Shown here: positions 1 through 7,585 of the stretch, piece after piece
How the letters are laid out: every line of letters starts with the position of its first letter
Position numbering within the stretch: the first letter of the stretch is position 1
Assembly: GCF_017573545.1 (NCBI RefSeq)
Contig: NZ_JAGEOK010000007.1
Location: 124,001 to 188,000 of the forward strand
Direction: 5' to 3'
Source: Actinomadura nitritigenes
GTDB taxonomy: Bacteria; Actinomycetota; Actinomycetes; Streptosporangiales; Streptosporangiaceae
Length of the DNA stretch: 64,000 nucleotides
The notes under the pieces: generated by a model
The model's database searches: none
Told to the model about the DNA's origin: nothing
What the model saw: only the letters and a program-made list of their open reading frames with translations
Program-made: the position numbers and the translations under genes

Positions 1-1
1 C

Positions 2-91
2 GGGGCCGCGGTGACGGTGTACGCGCAGGTGAACTGGCTCGCCACGCCGTCCAAGAACCGGTACGCGCTCATCGCAGGCGGAGGTAGCTGA
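2..91 (+). CDS. C-terminal end of a gene cut by the window edge, possibly a capsid protein
   Basis: Only the last 29 codons are visible, in frame 2, ending TGA at 89-91, two bases before the next start. The residues alternate hydrophobic and polar (VTVYAQVNWLAT) and end in a Gly-Gly-Gly-Ser tail, which suggests a beta-strand at the very C-terminus. A jelly-roll capsid protein would fit its place at the head of a structural gene block, but that is inference from position. The reading frame is well supported by codon use and by the tight spacing to the next gene. Confidence 0.55.
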   Translation, partial: GAAVTVYAQVNWLATPSKNRYALIAGGGS

Positions 92-93
92 TC

Positions 94-471
94 ATGTCCG
101 AGGACACCGCCCAGAACGTCCAGGACGAGCGGGACGAGCGGGACGAGGCGCCGGCGAGGCCGGAGCGCGCGCCCGGCGAGGTCGACATGGCCGCGCTGCA
201 GTCGGCCAAGCGCGAGGCGTCCGAGCCGCTGGAGACCGCCCGGGACGTGCCGGTGTGGGAGCGCGACGACGCCCCGGCCGGGTCCACCGCGTCCAGCCTG
301 ATGGTGTACGAGCGCGGGAAGGCGGTCCGGGTGTCCGGCCCGACGCACTACGCGCACCTGGCCAACGGCCGGGTCGTCGCCGGCTACTCCGGCGGCACCC
401 ACCACACCGAGCCGGGAGAGAACGGCGGCCCGGACAAGATCTCGCGCATCGTCGCGATCCACGAAGGGTGA
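94..471 (+). CDS. hypothetical virion-block protein, acidic N-terminus
   Basis: A 125-residue protein of unknown function. Residues 1-65 are rich in Glu, Asp, Arg and Ala and look disordered or helical; residues 68-125 (SLMVYERGKAVRVSGP onward) look beta-rich with several Gly, His and Tyr residues. No membrane segment. It starts two bases after the previous stop and precedes a run of small membrane proteins, so it is probably co-transcribed with the capsid-region genes. Third-position GC bias matches its neighbours. A minor structural or scaffold role is only a guess. Confidence 0.6.
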   Translation: MSEDTAQNVQDERDERDEAPARPERAPGEVDMAALQSAKREASEPLETARDVPVWERDDAPAGSTASSLMVYERGKAVRVSGPTHYAHLANGRVVAGYSGGTHHTEPGENGGPDKISRIVAIHEG

Positions 472-478
472 GGACCCG

Positions 479-580
479 ATGAGCAAGAACGTCATGTACG
501 CCGTGCTGTTCCTCGCCGGCGTCGTCCTGGCCGACCGCGTGCGGTCGCTCCCGGTGCTGTCCAAGCTCCCGACCGTCTGA
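479..580 (+). CDS. 33-residue single-pass membrane protein
   Basis: A very short gene starting ATG at 479 and ending TGA at 578-580. The product begins MSKNVMYAVLFLAGVVLADR, so residues 5-18 form one hydrophobic segment followed by a basic Arg-rich end. GAGGAC lies a few bases upstream as a ribosome site. It sits between two structural-block genes with gaps of only 7 and 5 bases. Tailless membrane-containing viruses encode several such mini membrane proteins; no specific homologue is recognised. Confidence 0.55.
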   Translation: MSKNVMYAVLFLAGVVLADRVRSLPVLSKLPTV

Positions 581-585
581 CCGCG

Positions 586-870
586 ATGGAGTCGCGCGCG
601 GCCGGGCTCGTCATCGCGGCCGGCGGAATCGCCGTCGCGAACGACGCGCTGTTCGCGCCGCTCGCCGGTGGAGAGCCGCCCTGGAAGACGCTGAACTGGC
701 GGCTCTTCCCGGCGACCGCGATCCTCGCGCTGGCCCTGGCCGGGCTGGAGAAGCTCGCGCCGTCCTTCGCGGTCGGGCTGGCCGGGCTGACGGTCGCCGC
801 CGTGATCATCGTCCCGTACGGCAACGCCAAGCCGCCGCTCGACAACGTCCTGAAAGTGATGGGGTACTGA
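586..870 (+). CDS. small multi-pass membrane protein
   Basis: A 94-residue hydrophobic protein with probable membrane helices at about residues 5-22, 43-60 and 62-82. No catalytic motif is seen. Its stop overlaps the start of the next gene (TGATG at 868-872), a sign of translational coupling. In the context of two anchored peptidoglycan hydrolases downstream it may be an internal-membrane virion protein. That role is inference; membrane topology is read directly from the sequence. Confidence 0.6.
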   Translation: MESRAAGLVIAAGGIAVANDALFAPLAGGEPPWKTLNWRLFPATAILALALAGLEKLAPSFAVGLAGLTVAAVIIVPYGNAKPPLDNVLKVMGY

Positions 871-1025
871 TGAGTGTCCTGCAGAAGTGGCTGTCCGGGC
901 TCATCGGCCTGGGCGCCCTGTACCTGGTGGTGTCCAACCCGAACGGCGTCTACAAGGCCGGGCAGGCGATCCGGAACATCGTCGGCGGCACCGAAGCCGA
1001 CATCATCAGCGGCGGGAAGCGCTGA
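870..1025 (+). CDS. 51-residue membrane protein
   Basis: Starts on the TGATG overlap at 870 and ends TGA at 1023-1025, itself overlapping the next ATG. The product begins MSVLQKWLSGLIGLGALYLV: one hydrophobic helix at residues 8-22, then an amphipathic stretch (NPNGVYKAGQAIRNIVGG) and a Lys-Arg end. It is the third of the small membrane proteins in the block. Function is unknown; the chained overlaps support it as a real gene. Confidence 0.6.
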   Translation: MSVLQKWLSGLIGLGALYLVVSNPNGVYKAGQAIRNIVGGTEADIISGGKR

Positions 1026-1879
1026 TGGCCGGGCCTCAGGGACTCACCGGGCTGTCGCCGGTCCTGGGGTCGATCACGCTGCAGCCCGAAGCCACTCCGG
1101 AGCAGCGGCTCGGCGACCCGGCCGACGTCCGGCACGGCCAGGAGCTCGTTGCGCCGCTCGCCGCGACCGGCTACCCGTGGGAGGTTCTCGCCGGCGTCGT
1201 CGCGCCGAAGGGCCCGTTCGGGGCCGAAGCACAGCTGATCGGGCAGGCGCAGGGCTGGCCGGACCCGCACGGCACCGGCAACCAGGACCCGACGTTCGAC
1301 CGGACGCCGCGGACGCACGCGGCGCCCTGGCCGAAGGGCGTGGAGCAGTCGACCGACCCAGACGCGACCGCGCGGCAGCTCATCCAGAGCCGCGACATCC
1401 ACGCGTCCGACACCGGCGCGTCCGGGAAGATCCGGACCACCATCGCCGCCCTGCAGGACCGATGGGCCGAGATCTGGACGGTGACCCCAGGCACCTCGAT
1501 CCAGGAGGCCGGAGGCGACCAGCAGAAGAGCGCGGCCGGCGGCTACGGCACCACCGACCGCGTCACCAGCTTCGCGCGGCAGAACGCCTACGGGTTCGAC
1601 GCCGCGCACGCGCACCGCCGGTACTCCACCGGTTCCATCCCGGGCAACTACCTGTGGATGAAGCCCGGGGGCAGGCCGATGGTGAAGAGCCAGCCGGGCC
1701 CGGCGCGGCCGCCGGTCGGCGAGGTCTCGCCGTTCACCGGCCAGGACCTCGCGCAGAGCTACGGCGTGCAGGGCGCCGTCCTGCAGGACGACGCGACCGA
1801 GTACCAGGCGCCGCCGGAGCCCTACCTCGCGCCCGACTACGGCCCGGGCGGCGACCCGGCGCCGGTGAGCTGGTGGTGA
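1025..1879 (+). CDS. hypothetical structural protein
   Basis: A 284-residue soluble protein without membrane segments or cysteines. The N-terminal third is Pro, Gly and Gln rich (GLTGLSPVLGSITLQPEATP), the middle contains WTVTPGTSIQEAGG and a Tyr/Gly/Ser-rich stretch, and the C-terminus is again proline rich, ending PAPVSWW. It is the largest non-enzyme gene of the early part of the block and is coupled to the previous gene by an ATGA overlap. A minor capsid or vertex role is conceivable from its place; I do not recognise a family. Confidence 0.55.
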   Translation: MAGPQGLTGLSPVLGSITLQPEATPEQRLGDPADVRHGQELVAPLAATGYPWEVLAGVVAPKGPFGAEAQLIGQAQGWPDPHGTGNQDPTFDRTPRTHAAPWPKGVEQSTDPDATARQLIQSRDIHASDTGASGKIRTTIAALQDRWAEIWTVTPGTSIQEAGGDQQKSAAGGYGTTDRVTSFARQNAYGFDAAHAHRRYSTGSIPGNYLWMKPGGRPMVKSQPGPARPPVGEVSPFTGQDLAQSYGVQGAVLQDDATEYQAPPEPYLAPDYGPGGDPAPVSWW

Positions 1880-1885
1880 TCGGCG

Positions 1886-2704
1886 ATGGCTGACACGGTC
1901 AACATCCCGGGCCTGGGCCCGACGAAGAAGTCGACGGCCTACATCCTGGGCGGCGCCGCCGTCCTGGTTGTCATCGTCGCGTGGTATCGGTCCCGGAACG
2001 CGCCGGCGAGCTCGTCGACGAGCAGCTCGTCGACGGGCGCCGGCGGGAGCGGCGACGCGATCGACCCGGCCACCGGGTACGTCTACGGCTCGGCGGAGGA
2101 CACCGCGGCGCTGGGGTCGCAGGGCTCCTACCTGGGCGCCGGCTACTACGGCGGGAACGGCTCGAACGTCTCGACGATCTCGACCACCAACGGCTACACC
2201 ACCAACGCCCAGTGGTCGCAGGCCGCCGAAGACTACCTGGTCAACACGGTCGGTGCGGACGCGAACACGGTCGGGAACGCGCTGGGGAAGTACATCACCG
2301 GGCAGGCCCTCACGCCCGACCAGGTCGGCATCGTCAACCAGGCGATCGCGTTCACCGGCTACCCGCCGCAGAACGGCCCGACCGGCTACCCGCCCTCCTA
2401 CAAGACGTCGAACGAGCCGCCGCCGGCGACGACGCCGACCGGCCCGCCGGCCGCGGTGACCGGGCTGAAGGGGACGGCGTACCGCGAGCACGTCGACCTG
2501 ACGTGGAACGCCGTCCCGCAGGTCGCCGGCTACATCATCTACGCCGACGGGATCCGCAAGACCAACAACGTCTACACCAACGAGCACGTGTGGAACCTGA
2601 AGCCCAACACCGTGCACCGGCTCGAAGTGCAGCCGTTCCGGATCGTCAACGGCCAGGAGGTCACCGGGCCGAAGACCGGCATCAGCATCAGGACCAAGAA
2701 GTGA
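1886..2704 (+). CDS. membrane-anchored protein with fibronectin type III-like domain
   Basis: A 272-residue protein. Residues 17-36 (AYILGGAAVLVVIVAWY) form one N-terminal membrane anchor, followed by a Ser/Thr/Gly linker to about residue 65, a Tyr/Gly/Asn-rich part and a helical stretch near 110-150. After a Pro/Thr spacer, residues 190-272 read as a fibronectin type III fold (AVTGLKGTAYREHVDLTWNA with the usual Trp, then AGYIIYADG and VHRLEVQPF). Such domains in viruses usually face outward and bind surfaces. The anchor plus outward domain suits a virion with an internal membrane or a host-surface protein. Confidence 0.65.
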   Translation: MADTVNIPGLGPTKKSTAYILGGAAVLVVIVAWYRSRNAPASSSTSSSSTGAGGSGDAIDPATGYVYGSAEDTAALGSQGSYLGAGYYGGNGSNVSTISTTNGYTTNAQWSQAAEDYLVNTVGADANTVGNALGKYITGQALTPDQVGIVNQAIAFTGYPPQNGPTGYPPSYKTSNEPPPATTPTGPPAAVTGLKGTAYREHVDLTWNAVPQVAGYIIYADGIRKTNNVYTNEHVWNLKPNTVHRLEVQPFRIVNGQEVTGPKTGISIRTKK

Positions 2705-2711
2705 GGCACCG

Positions 2712-3092
2712 ATGACGTTCAAGAGCGTTCTGTCGCCCGAAGGGTCGCTGGTTCTCGGCGCGACCGTCGCCGGCATGGTGTACGCCACCTACCAGCTGGA
2801 CGTCGGGCCGGTGTCCTCGGTCGCGGCCACCGACGCCAACCACCCCGTGCTGGAGACCAGCCGCAAGAAGGCCGGCTACACCTCGCTGATCCTGGTGGGG
2901 GCGCTGGCGCTGCTGGCCCGGGACCCCAACATCGTCATCCTGGGCGGCGCGTCGATCATCGCGATGGAGGCGCACTACCGGCACGCGATCATGCAGCACC
3001 CCGAGACAGGGCAGATCCAGCCGCCGCCGGCGAGCTCCTACCAGCCGGCCGAGAACGTCGTCCCGCTGGACGTCCAGGCCGCGACGGGCTGA
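2712..3092 (+). CDS. small two-helix membrane protein
   Basis: A 126-residue protein with hydrophobic segments at about residues 10-27 (GSLVLGATVAGMVYATYQL) and 50-80 (YTSLILVGALALLARDPNIV, then ILGGASIIA). The last 40 residues are hydrophilic and proline rich. No known motif. It lies 7 bases from its upstream and 6 from its downstream neighbour, between the fibronectin-like protein and the first peptidoglycan hydrolase, and is likely part of the same virion-membrane set. Confidence 0.6.
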   Translation: MTFKSVLSPEGSLVLGATVAGMVYATYQLDVGPVSSVAATDANHPVLETSRKKAGYTSLILVGALALLARDPNIVILGGASIIAMEAHYRHAIMQHPETGQIQPPPASSYQPAENVVPLDVQAATG

Positions 3093-3098
3093 CGCGCG

Positions 3099-3716
3099 AT
3101 GCCGGTCAACCTGGTCGCGCTGGGCGCGATCGCGGCCGGCAGCGTGTTCACCTACGCGGGCATCAAGGGCCTGTCCATCCCGGACGCCGTGCAGGGCATC
3201 GTGCAGGGCCGCAGCCCGGCGACGCTCCCGCAGGAGTACGCCATCGACCCGCCGGTGAGCACACCGCCGGCGACCGGGTCGCAGGCCGTCGCCGGCGGCT
3301 CGGCGACCGGGCAGGCGATCGCCAATGACGCGCTGAAGTACAACGGGACCGGATACCACTGGGGCGGCCCGGCCGACAAGCCCGGCAACTGGGACTGCAG
3401 CTCGTTCGTCTCGTACGTGCTCGGTCACGACCTGGGCCAGCCGCTCCCGGGCGGGTCCTGGGGCGACCCGGGCATGCCGCCGCACACCCACGGCCCGACC
3501 ACCACGTCCTACCGGGGGTTCGGCCGGGCGATCTCGCGCGGCGAGGTCGCCGCCGGCGACCTGATCGTCTGGCCGGACCACATCGGCATCGCGATCAACA
3601 ACTCGACGATGATCAACGCGCGCAGCTCGACGACCGGCACGGGCCTGTCCAGCATCGACGGCACCACCCGATACTTCCATGGGACCGAGCCGGTCTACCG
3701 GCGGGTCGGTGTGTGA
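3099..3716 (+). CDS. membrane-anchored NlpC/P60-type peptidoglycan hydrolase
   Basis: A 205-residue protein. Residues 1-45 form a hydrophobic anchor module (LVALGAIAAGSVFTYAGIKG, then SIPDAVQGIVQGRSPATLPQ) that is shared almost unchanged with the next gene. The C-terminal domain (from about residue 75) has the papain-like cell-wall peptidase signature: catalytic Cys in DCSSFVSYVLG and the later His in WPDHIGIAINNS. Such enzymes cut peptide stems of murein. In membrane-containing viruses a virion-borne murein hydrolase opens the wall during entry. The stop overlaps the next start (TGATG). Confidence 0.8.
   Translation: MPVNLVALGAIAAGSVFTYAGIKGLSIPDAVQGIVQGRSPATLPQEYAIDPPVSTPPATGSQAVAGGSATGQAIANDALKYNGTGYHWGGPADKPGNWDCSSFVSYVLGHDLGQPLPGGSWGDPGMPPHTHGPTTTSYRGFGRAISRGEVAAGDLIVWPDHIGIAINNSTMINARSSTTGTGLSSIDGTTRYFHGTEPVYRRVGV
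3137..3182 (+). repeat. 46-bp perfect direct repeat, copy 1
   Basis: This stretch encodes part of the membrane-anchor module of the NlpC/P60 gene and is identical to 3748-3793 in the following transglycosylase gene. Around it the two genes stay similar at protein level for about 45 residues, then diverge completely into different catalytic domains. Confidence 0.85.
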
Positions 3717-4279
3717 TGGACGGCCCGGGCCTCGCCGCGATCGCGGTCGGCAGCGTGTTCACCTACGCGGGCATCAAGGGCCTGTCCATCCCGCAGGCCG
3801 TCCAGTCGATCGTCCAGGGCAAGAGCCCGGCCGACCTCCCGCAGACCGCGGCGATCGGCACGCCGACCAGCGCGGCCGGCGACGCCGGCACGTCGACGGG
3901 CGGCGACGGGCAGATCGTCCAGGGCGGCAGCGCGCAGGCCACCCTGCAGGCGACCGCGGCGACGTTCGGGTGGACCGGCGACCAGTGGCAGGCCCTGCAG
4001 CAGATCGAGATGCACGAGGCCGGGTTCAACCCGAAGGCCAAGAACCCGTCCAGCGGCGCGCTGGGCCTCGCCCAGGCGCTCGGGCACGGCAACGGCGCCG
4101 CGACGGCCGGGACGCTCGGCAACGAATACGGCGGCGAGGGCCTCACCGATGAGCAGGCGAAAGCCGCGAACTCCGGCGACGCCGGCGCGCAGGCCCTTTG
4201 GATGTGCAACTACATCAAGCATCGGTACGGCGACCCGGTGAAAGCCTGGTCTTTCTGGCAGGCTCATCACTGGTATTAG
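3716..4279 (+). CDS. membrane-anchored lytic transglycosylase
   Basis: A 187-residue protein. Its first 45 residues repeat the anchor module of the preceding NlpC/P60 protein. From about residue 80 a lysozyme-like SLT domain follows: WQALQQIEMHEAGFNPKAKN holds the likely catalytic Glu, and SSGALGLAQALGHG matches the second conserved SLT motif. The C-terminus (WMCNYIKHRYGDPVKAWSFW) fits the end of such domains. It cleaves the glycan backbone, complementing the peptidase next door. Start ATG at 3716 overlaps the previous stop. Confidence 0.82.
   Translation: MDGPGLAAIAVGSVFTYAGIKGLSIPQAVQSIVQGKSPADLPQTAAIGTPTSAAGDAGTSTGGDGQIVQGGSAQATLQATAATFGWTGDQWQALQQIEMHEAGFNPKAKNPSSGALGLAQALGHGNGAATAGTLGNEYGGEGLTDEQAKAANSGDAGAQALWMCNYIKHRYGDPVKAWSFWQAHHWY
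3748..3793 (+). repeat. 46-bp perfect direct repeat, copy 2
   Basis: Identical to 3137-3182 and in the same frame of the anchor module. Perfect identity within otherwise diverged genes suggests recent duplication or gene conversion of the anchor segment. Confidence 0.85.
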
Positions 4280-4288
4280 GGGGAAACA

Positions 4289-4813
4289 ATGGCGCCGCCG
4301 AACAAGTCCGCCGCGCAGAAGAAATACGATGCGGCCACCGCTGCGCTGCAGCGCGTCGCGCAGAAAGACCAGGCCCTCGCGCAGAAGACCGCGCAGGACT
4401 GGGTCTATGCCGCGTTCACCGTCAACGCCGCGGTGAACTCCGATCTGGCACGTATCCGCGCGATCAGCCCGGGCGACGCCGCGACGATCGCGGCCGCGCT
4501 CGGGGACCGCGACGTCCAGGCCCTCGCCGCGCAGGGCCTCCTATCGCCGGTGACCGGCGCGATCGGCGGCGCGCTCGGCCCGGCCGCCTCGCGCGTCGGG
4601 AACCTCCCCGAAGGGACGCTGGCGGCGACCGCGGCCGGGCTGAATGTCACCTACGACGTCCTCAAGCCGCTGTTCCAGGCCAACATCTGGATCCGCGTCG
4701 GCGAAGTCGCGCTCGGCATCATCCTGATCGCGGTCGGCCTCGCCCGGATCACCAACGCCATCCCCATAGCAACGAAAATCGCCAAGACAGCCGGAATGGT
4801 GGCAGCCGCATGA
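4289..4813 (+). CDS. hypothetical protein with C-terminal membrane segment
   Basis: A 174-residue protein starting after a clear GGGGGAAAC ribosome site. The first 110 residues are helical and Ala/Gln rich (KKYDAATAALQRVAQKDQAL). Residues 135-155 (VGEVALGIILIAVGLARIT) form a membrane segment near the C-terminus. It overlaps the next gene by 4 bases (ATGA). The layout suggests a tail-anchored virion-membrane or lysis-associated protein; no family is recognised. Confidence 0.6.
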   Translation: MAPPNKSAAQKKYDAATAALQRVAQKDQALAQKTAQDWVYAAFTVNAAVNSDLARIRAISPGDAATIAAALGDRDVQALAAQGLLSPVTGAIGGALGPAASRVGNLPEGTLAATAAGLNVTYDVLKPLFQANIWIRVGEVALGIILIAVGLARITNAIPIATKIAKTAGMVAAA

Positions 4814-5181
4814 GCGAGGAAATCGAACCGCTGAAGGTTCATCTGACCGGGTCCGACATTCCGATGACCGCGCCGGACATCAACCCGCGGCGCCGCGGCG
4901 TGAGCATGCGCAGTTTCATACTCACCGCGACCGACCCCGTTCAGCAGATCCTTCCCAACAACATCAACCGGATCCACGCGTGGATCCGGCCGGAACAGAA
5001 GCCGGTTTGGCTCGCCGGGAGCATGGCCGACGCCGCCACCGGCGGGAACGCCATCTACAAGGTGTCCGCCAGCTCGTTCCAGGCGCAGTACCTCCCGACG
5101 ACCGATGAGGTCTGGGCGACGGCGGCGAGCACCGACATGCCGGTGACGGTCGACGTCATCGCGATCATCGAGGGCCCATGA
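4810..5181 (+). CDS. beta-rich spike- or decoration-like protein
   Basis: A 123-residue protein without membrane segments. It has the pattern of a small beta-sandwich: an N-terminal strand region, a loop of PNNINRIHAWI type followed by KPVWLAG, and a final hydrophobic strand (VTVDVIAIIEGP). Phage head-fibre and spike-base proteins often show this 'NRxxAWI...PVWLAG' pattern. It overlaps its neighbours at both ends by 4 bases. A virion-surface role is inferred from this and from the similar next protein. Confidence 0.5.
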   Translation: MSEEIEPLKVHLTGSDIPMTAPDINPRRRGVSMRSFILTATDPVQQILPNNINRIHAWIRPEQKPVWLAGSMADAATGGNAIYKVSASSFQAQYLPTTDEVWATAASTDMPVTVDVIAIIEGP

Positions 5182-5522
5182 CCACCGTCCCCCTGAACGA
5201 GACGGTGCCGGTCGTCCTGAACGGCGCCGGCGGCGGCACGGCGAAGGTCGGGCCGCTGACGGCCCGGGAGGTCTGGCACCCGTCCGCGGCCGCCGTGAAG
5301 GTCTCCACGATCGAGAACGAGGCGCAATGCCTGATCTACGTCGGAGACTCCCCCACGCAGGCGAATTTCATGGACGGCACCTATTCCGGGAGCTCGGGAG
5401 ATTCGTCCGACCGCGTGGGCGCCACCACGGTACGCGTCGGATGGTACGTGTGGGCCGTCTGGACGGGCGGCGACCCGGGCGCCACCGCGACCCTGACCGT
5501 AACGGGCACGAAGGATGTGTGA
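5178..5522 (+). CDS. second small beta-rich surface-like protein
   Basis: A 114-residue protein with the layout of its upstream neighbour: KVSTIENEAQCLIYVGDSPT in the middle and a closing strand GATATLTVTGTKDV. Thr, Gly and Val dominate. Its start overlaps the previous stop by ATGA and its own stop overlaps the next start by TGATG. Together the two look like paralogous decoration or spike-base subunits; function inferred only. Confidence 0.5.
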   Translation: MTTVPLNETVPVVLNGAGGGTAKVGPLTAREVWHPSAAAVKVSTIENEAQCLIYVGDSPTQANFMDGTYSGSSGDSSDRVGATTVRVGWYVWAVWTGGDPGATATLTVTGTKDV

Positions 5523-6433
5523 TGAGCGGATTCGCTAATGCCATTCTCGGCGGTGCGGCGAACCTGATTCGCAAAGCGATTCAGTCGCCGAACTACTCAC
5601 CGGGCGTGGAGGGATGGTCGATCAATAAGGACGGTACGGCCGAATTCGCGAACGCCGTCATCCGGGGCACGATCAAGACCGGCGATACGCAATACATCCT
5701 GATTGAGTCGGGGCCGGATGGGAACAAGATTCAGTTCTTTTCCGGCTCGCCGGATGAAGTGTCGCCCGGATTCGTCATGGTCGATCAGCCGGTAGCCGGT
5801 CAGGCGACGCTTACCGTCCAGGCGCCGGATCTCGGTTTCGGGTCGCCGCCCGCGCTGACCCTCACATCCGGTCCGCTGGAGACCGATAACAACGCCGACC
5901 TGTCCAGTCCGTACAGCCTGAGCCACAACGCCGAGATCCTGTCCGCGTTCTTCTCTCAGCTCTACGACCTGACCGCGGCGAGGATCAACCTCACAGCGAC
6001 CGGGGTGGACGGTATCAACCTGGACGGCGGACCGGGCGGCATCAATGCGCAGCTGCTGAACGCGAACGGCGGGATCGTGCTTCCGGTCGGCGAGTACATC
6101 AAGCGCGGCGGGCTCGGCACGCCGACGTTCGGGACCGGGTGGGGAGCGTTCGGGGGCGGCTTCCAGGCGCCGCGGTACATCGAGTACCCGGACCGGACGG
6201 CCGGGCTCGTGGGCGTCGCGTCCGGGACGCCGGCGACCGGCGGGACGACGATCCTATCCTTCCCGGCCGCGCTCGCGCCCGCGTCGCAGCAGACCTTCTT
6301 CGGCACCTGCAACACGGGCCTGAAGACGCAGCTGCTCATCACACCGGCCGGGAACTGCGTCCTGCAGAACCCGGACGCCGGGGTCACCTGGGTCAGCCTG
6401 CAGGCGGCGCGCTGGCCCATGGTCGGCTTCTAG
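5522..6433 (+). CDS. fibre/spike-type receptor-binding protein candidate
   Basis: A 303-residue protein. After a short hydrophobic N-terminus (MSGFANAILGGAANLIRKAI) it contains SPGVEGWSINKDGTAEFANA and IRGTIKTGD, a repeat-like motif common in actinophage tail or spike proteins. The middle is beta-rich. Residues 200-303 form a distinct Gly/Thr-rich C-terminal domain (RYIEYPDRTAGLVGV onward) ending in MVGF. It is the last structural-type gene before lysis and is the best candidate for host recognition. Base composition is slightly lower in GC at its 5' end than its neighbours. Confidence 0.6.
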   Translation: MSGFANAILGGAANLIRKAIQSPNYSPGVEGWSINKDGTAEFANAVIRGTIKTGDTQYILIESGPDGNKIQFFSGSPDEVSPGFVMVDQPVAGQATLTVQAPDLGFGSPPALTLTSGPLETDNNADLSSPYSLSHNAEILSAFFSQLYDLTAARINLTATGVDGINLDGGPGGINAQLLNANGGIVLPVGEYIKRGGLGTPTFGTGWGAFGGGFQAPRYIEYPDRTAGLVGVASGTPATGGTTILSFPAALAPASQQTFFGTCNTGLKTQLLITPAGNCVLQNPDAGVTWVSLQAARWPMVGF

Positions 6434-6461
6434 GCACGAGTGGCACGAGGGACACGGGGAC

Positions 6462-6758
6462 ATGGGGCAGATCGATCTTCGGGACGTCGGCTCGGCGCTG
6501 ATCTATCTCGGCTACCTCGCCGGCGCGCTCGCCGCGATCGGCGTCGTCATGCGCTGGGTCGTCCTGCGCTGGGTCGTCAAGCCGCTGAAGACATGGCTAC
6601 GGGAGCAGATCAAGGCCCCCGTAGACGACGTGCATGCCGAGATGTCCCCCAACCACGGCAGCAGCCTCAGGGACGCCGTGAACCGCATCGAGGCACGCCA
6701 GAACGCCATGGCGGAACGGTTCCGCGATCACATCCTCAACCACCCGGGAGGGTCCTGA
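6462..6758 (+). CDS. holin-like membrane protein
   Basis: A 98-residue protein with a hydrophobic segment at about residues 10-30 (SALIYLGYLAGALAAIGVVM) and a second, Trp/Val-rich stretch to residue 40, then a charged amphipathic tail (RDAVNRIEARQNAMAERFRD). Its stop overlaps the start of the endolysin gene (TGATG at 6756-6760), the usual arrangement of holin and endolysin. The role as holin rests on size, topology and neighbour. Confidence 0.6.
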   Translation: MGQIDLRDVGSALIYLGYLAGALAAIGVVMRWVVLRWVVKPLKTWLREQIKAPVDDVHAEMSPNHGSSLRDAVNRIEARQNAMAERFRDHILNHPGGS

Positions 6759-7585
6759 TGGCCATCGAAGGCGTCGACTACGCGTGGGGCCGCCCGGGCG
6801 CGGCCGCGCTGCGCGCCGCCGGGAAGCGGTTCGCGTGCCGGTACCTCTCGCACGACACCACCGGCAAGAACCTCAACCGCGGCGAGGCGATCGAGCTGTC
6901 CGCGGGCGGCATCGCGCTCGTCGTCGTGTGGGAGCACGCCGCGGCGCGCGCGCTCGCCGGCCACGACGCCGGACGCGAGGACGCCCGCGACGCCGACGCG
7001 CAGGCGCGTGCGTGCGGGATGCCGTCCGATCGGCCGATCTACTTCGCCGTGGACTTCGACGCCTCCCCCTCCCAACAGGCCGCGATCAACGCCTATCTGG
7101 ACGGTGCCGCGTCGGTGATCGGCCGGGGCCGCGTAGGGATCTACGGCGGCTACTGGCCCGTCAAGCGTGCCCTGGACGCCGGGAAGGCGCGCTGGGCGTG
7201 GCAGACCTACGCCTGGTCCGGCTCGCGTTGGGACCCGCGCGCGCAGCTGCAGCAGTACGACAACGGCGAGCGCATCGCCGGCGTCGACCTCGACCTGGAC
7301 CGCGCGATGGTCGCGGACTACGGCCAATGGCGCCTGGGCTCGACCGGCGCAACCTGGATGGAGACCCTCATGCACGCGCTGCCCACCGTCCGCCAAGGCG
7401 ACCACGGCGAGGCCGTCGAGACCGTCCAAGGCCTGCTGAACGCCCGCTCGCACGCCGTCGCCATCGACGGCGACTTCGGGCCCGCGACGGCGGCCGCCGT
7501 CAAGGCCGTCCAGCGGTGGGGCGACGTCGCCGCGGACGGCATCGTCGGCCCGGACACCTGGCCCGTGCTGCTGCGCGTGCAGTAG
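6758..7585 (+). CDS. endolysin: DUF1906-type glycoside hydrolase plus peptidoglycan-binding domain
   Basis: A 275-residue protein. Residues 1-195 match the DUF1906 glycoside-hydrolase-like fold: GVDYAWGRPGAAALRAAGKR, CRYLSHDTTGKNL, IYFAVDFDAS and WAWQTYAWSG are its typical steps, with acidic residues in VDFD as likely catalytic groups. Residues 205-275 form a PG_binding_1 domain (VRQGDHGEAVETVQGLLNAR, then AIDGDFGPATAAAVKAVQ and DGIVGPDTW). There is no signal peptide, so release needs the holin-like neighbour. It ends the plus-strand operon and is followed by a strong terminator hairpin. Confidence 0.82.
   Translation: MAIEGVDYAWGRPGAAALRAAGKRFACRYLSHDTTGKNLNRGEAIELSAGGIALVVVWEHAAARALAGHDAGREDARDADAQARACGMPSDRPIYFAVDFDASPSQQAAINAYLDGAASVIGRGRVGIYGGYWPVKRALDAGKARWAWQTYAWSGSRWDPRAQLQQYDNGERIAGVDLDLDRAMVADYGQWRLGSTGATWMETLMHALPTVRQGDHGEAVETVQGLLNARSHAVAIDGDFGPATAAAVKAVQRWGDVAADGIVGPDTWPVLLRVQ

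Noticed and set aside
950..2788. 612-codon minus-strand frame across the virus-like block
   Set aside because: Arg/Val/Gly-rich antisense reading; the plus strand carries overlapping genes with recognisable domains.
2..7585. Ordinary tailed prophage
   Set aside because: The fibre-like motif at 5522-6433 also occurs in tailed actinophages, but no portal, terminase, tape measure or tail tube is present and many small membrane proteins are; still, the left part is not visible, so this is rejected only provisionally.
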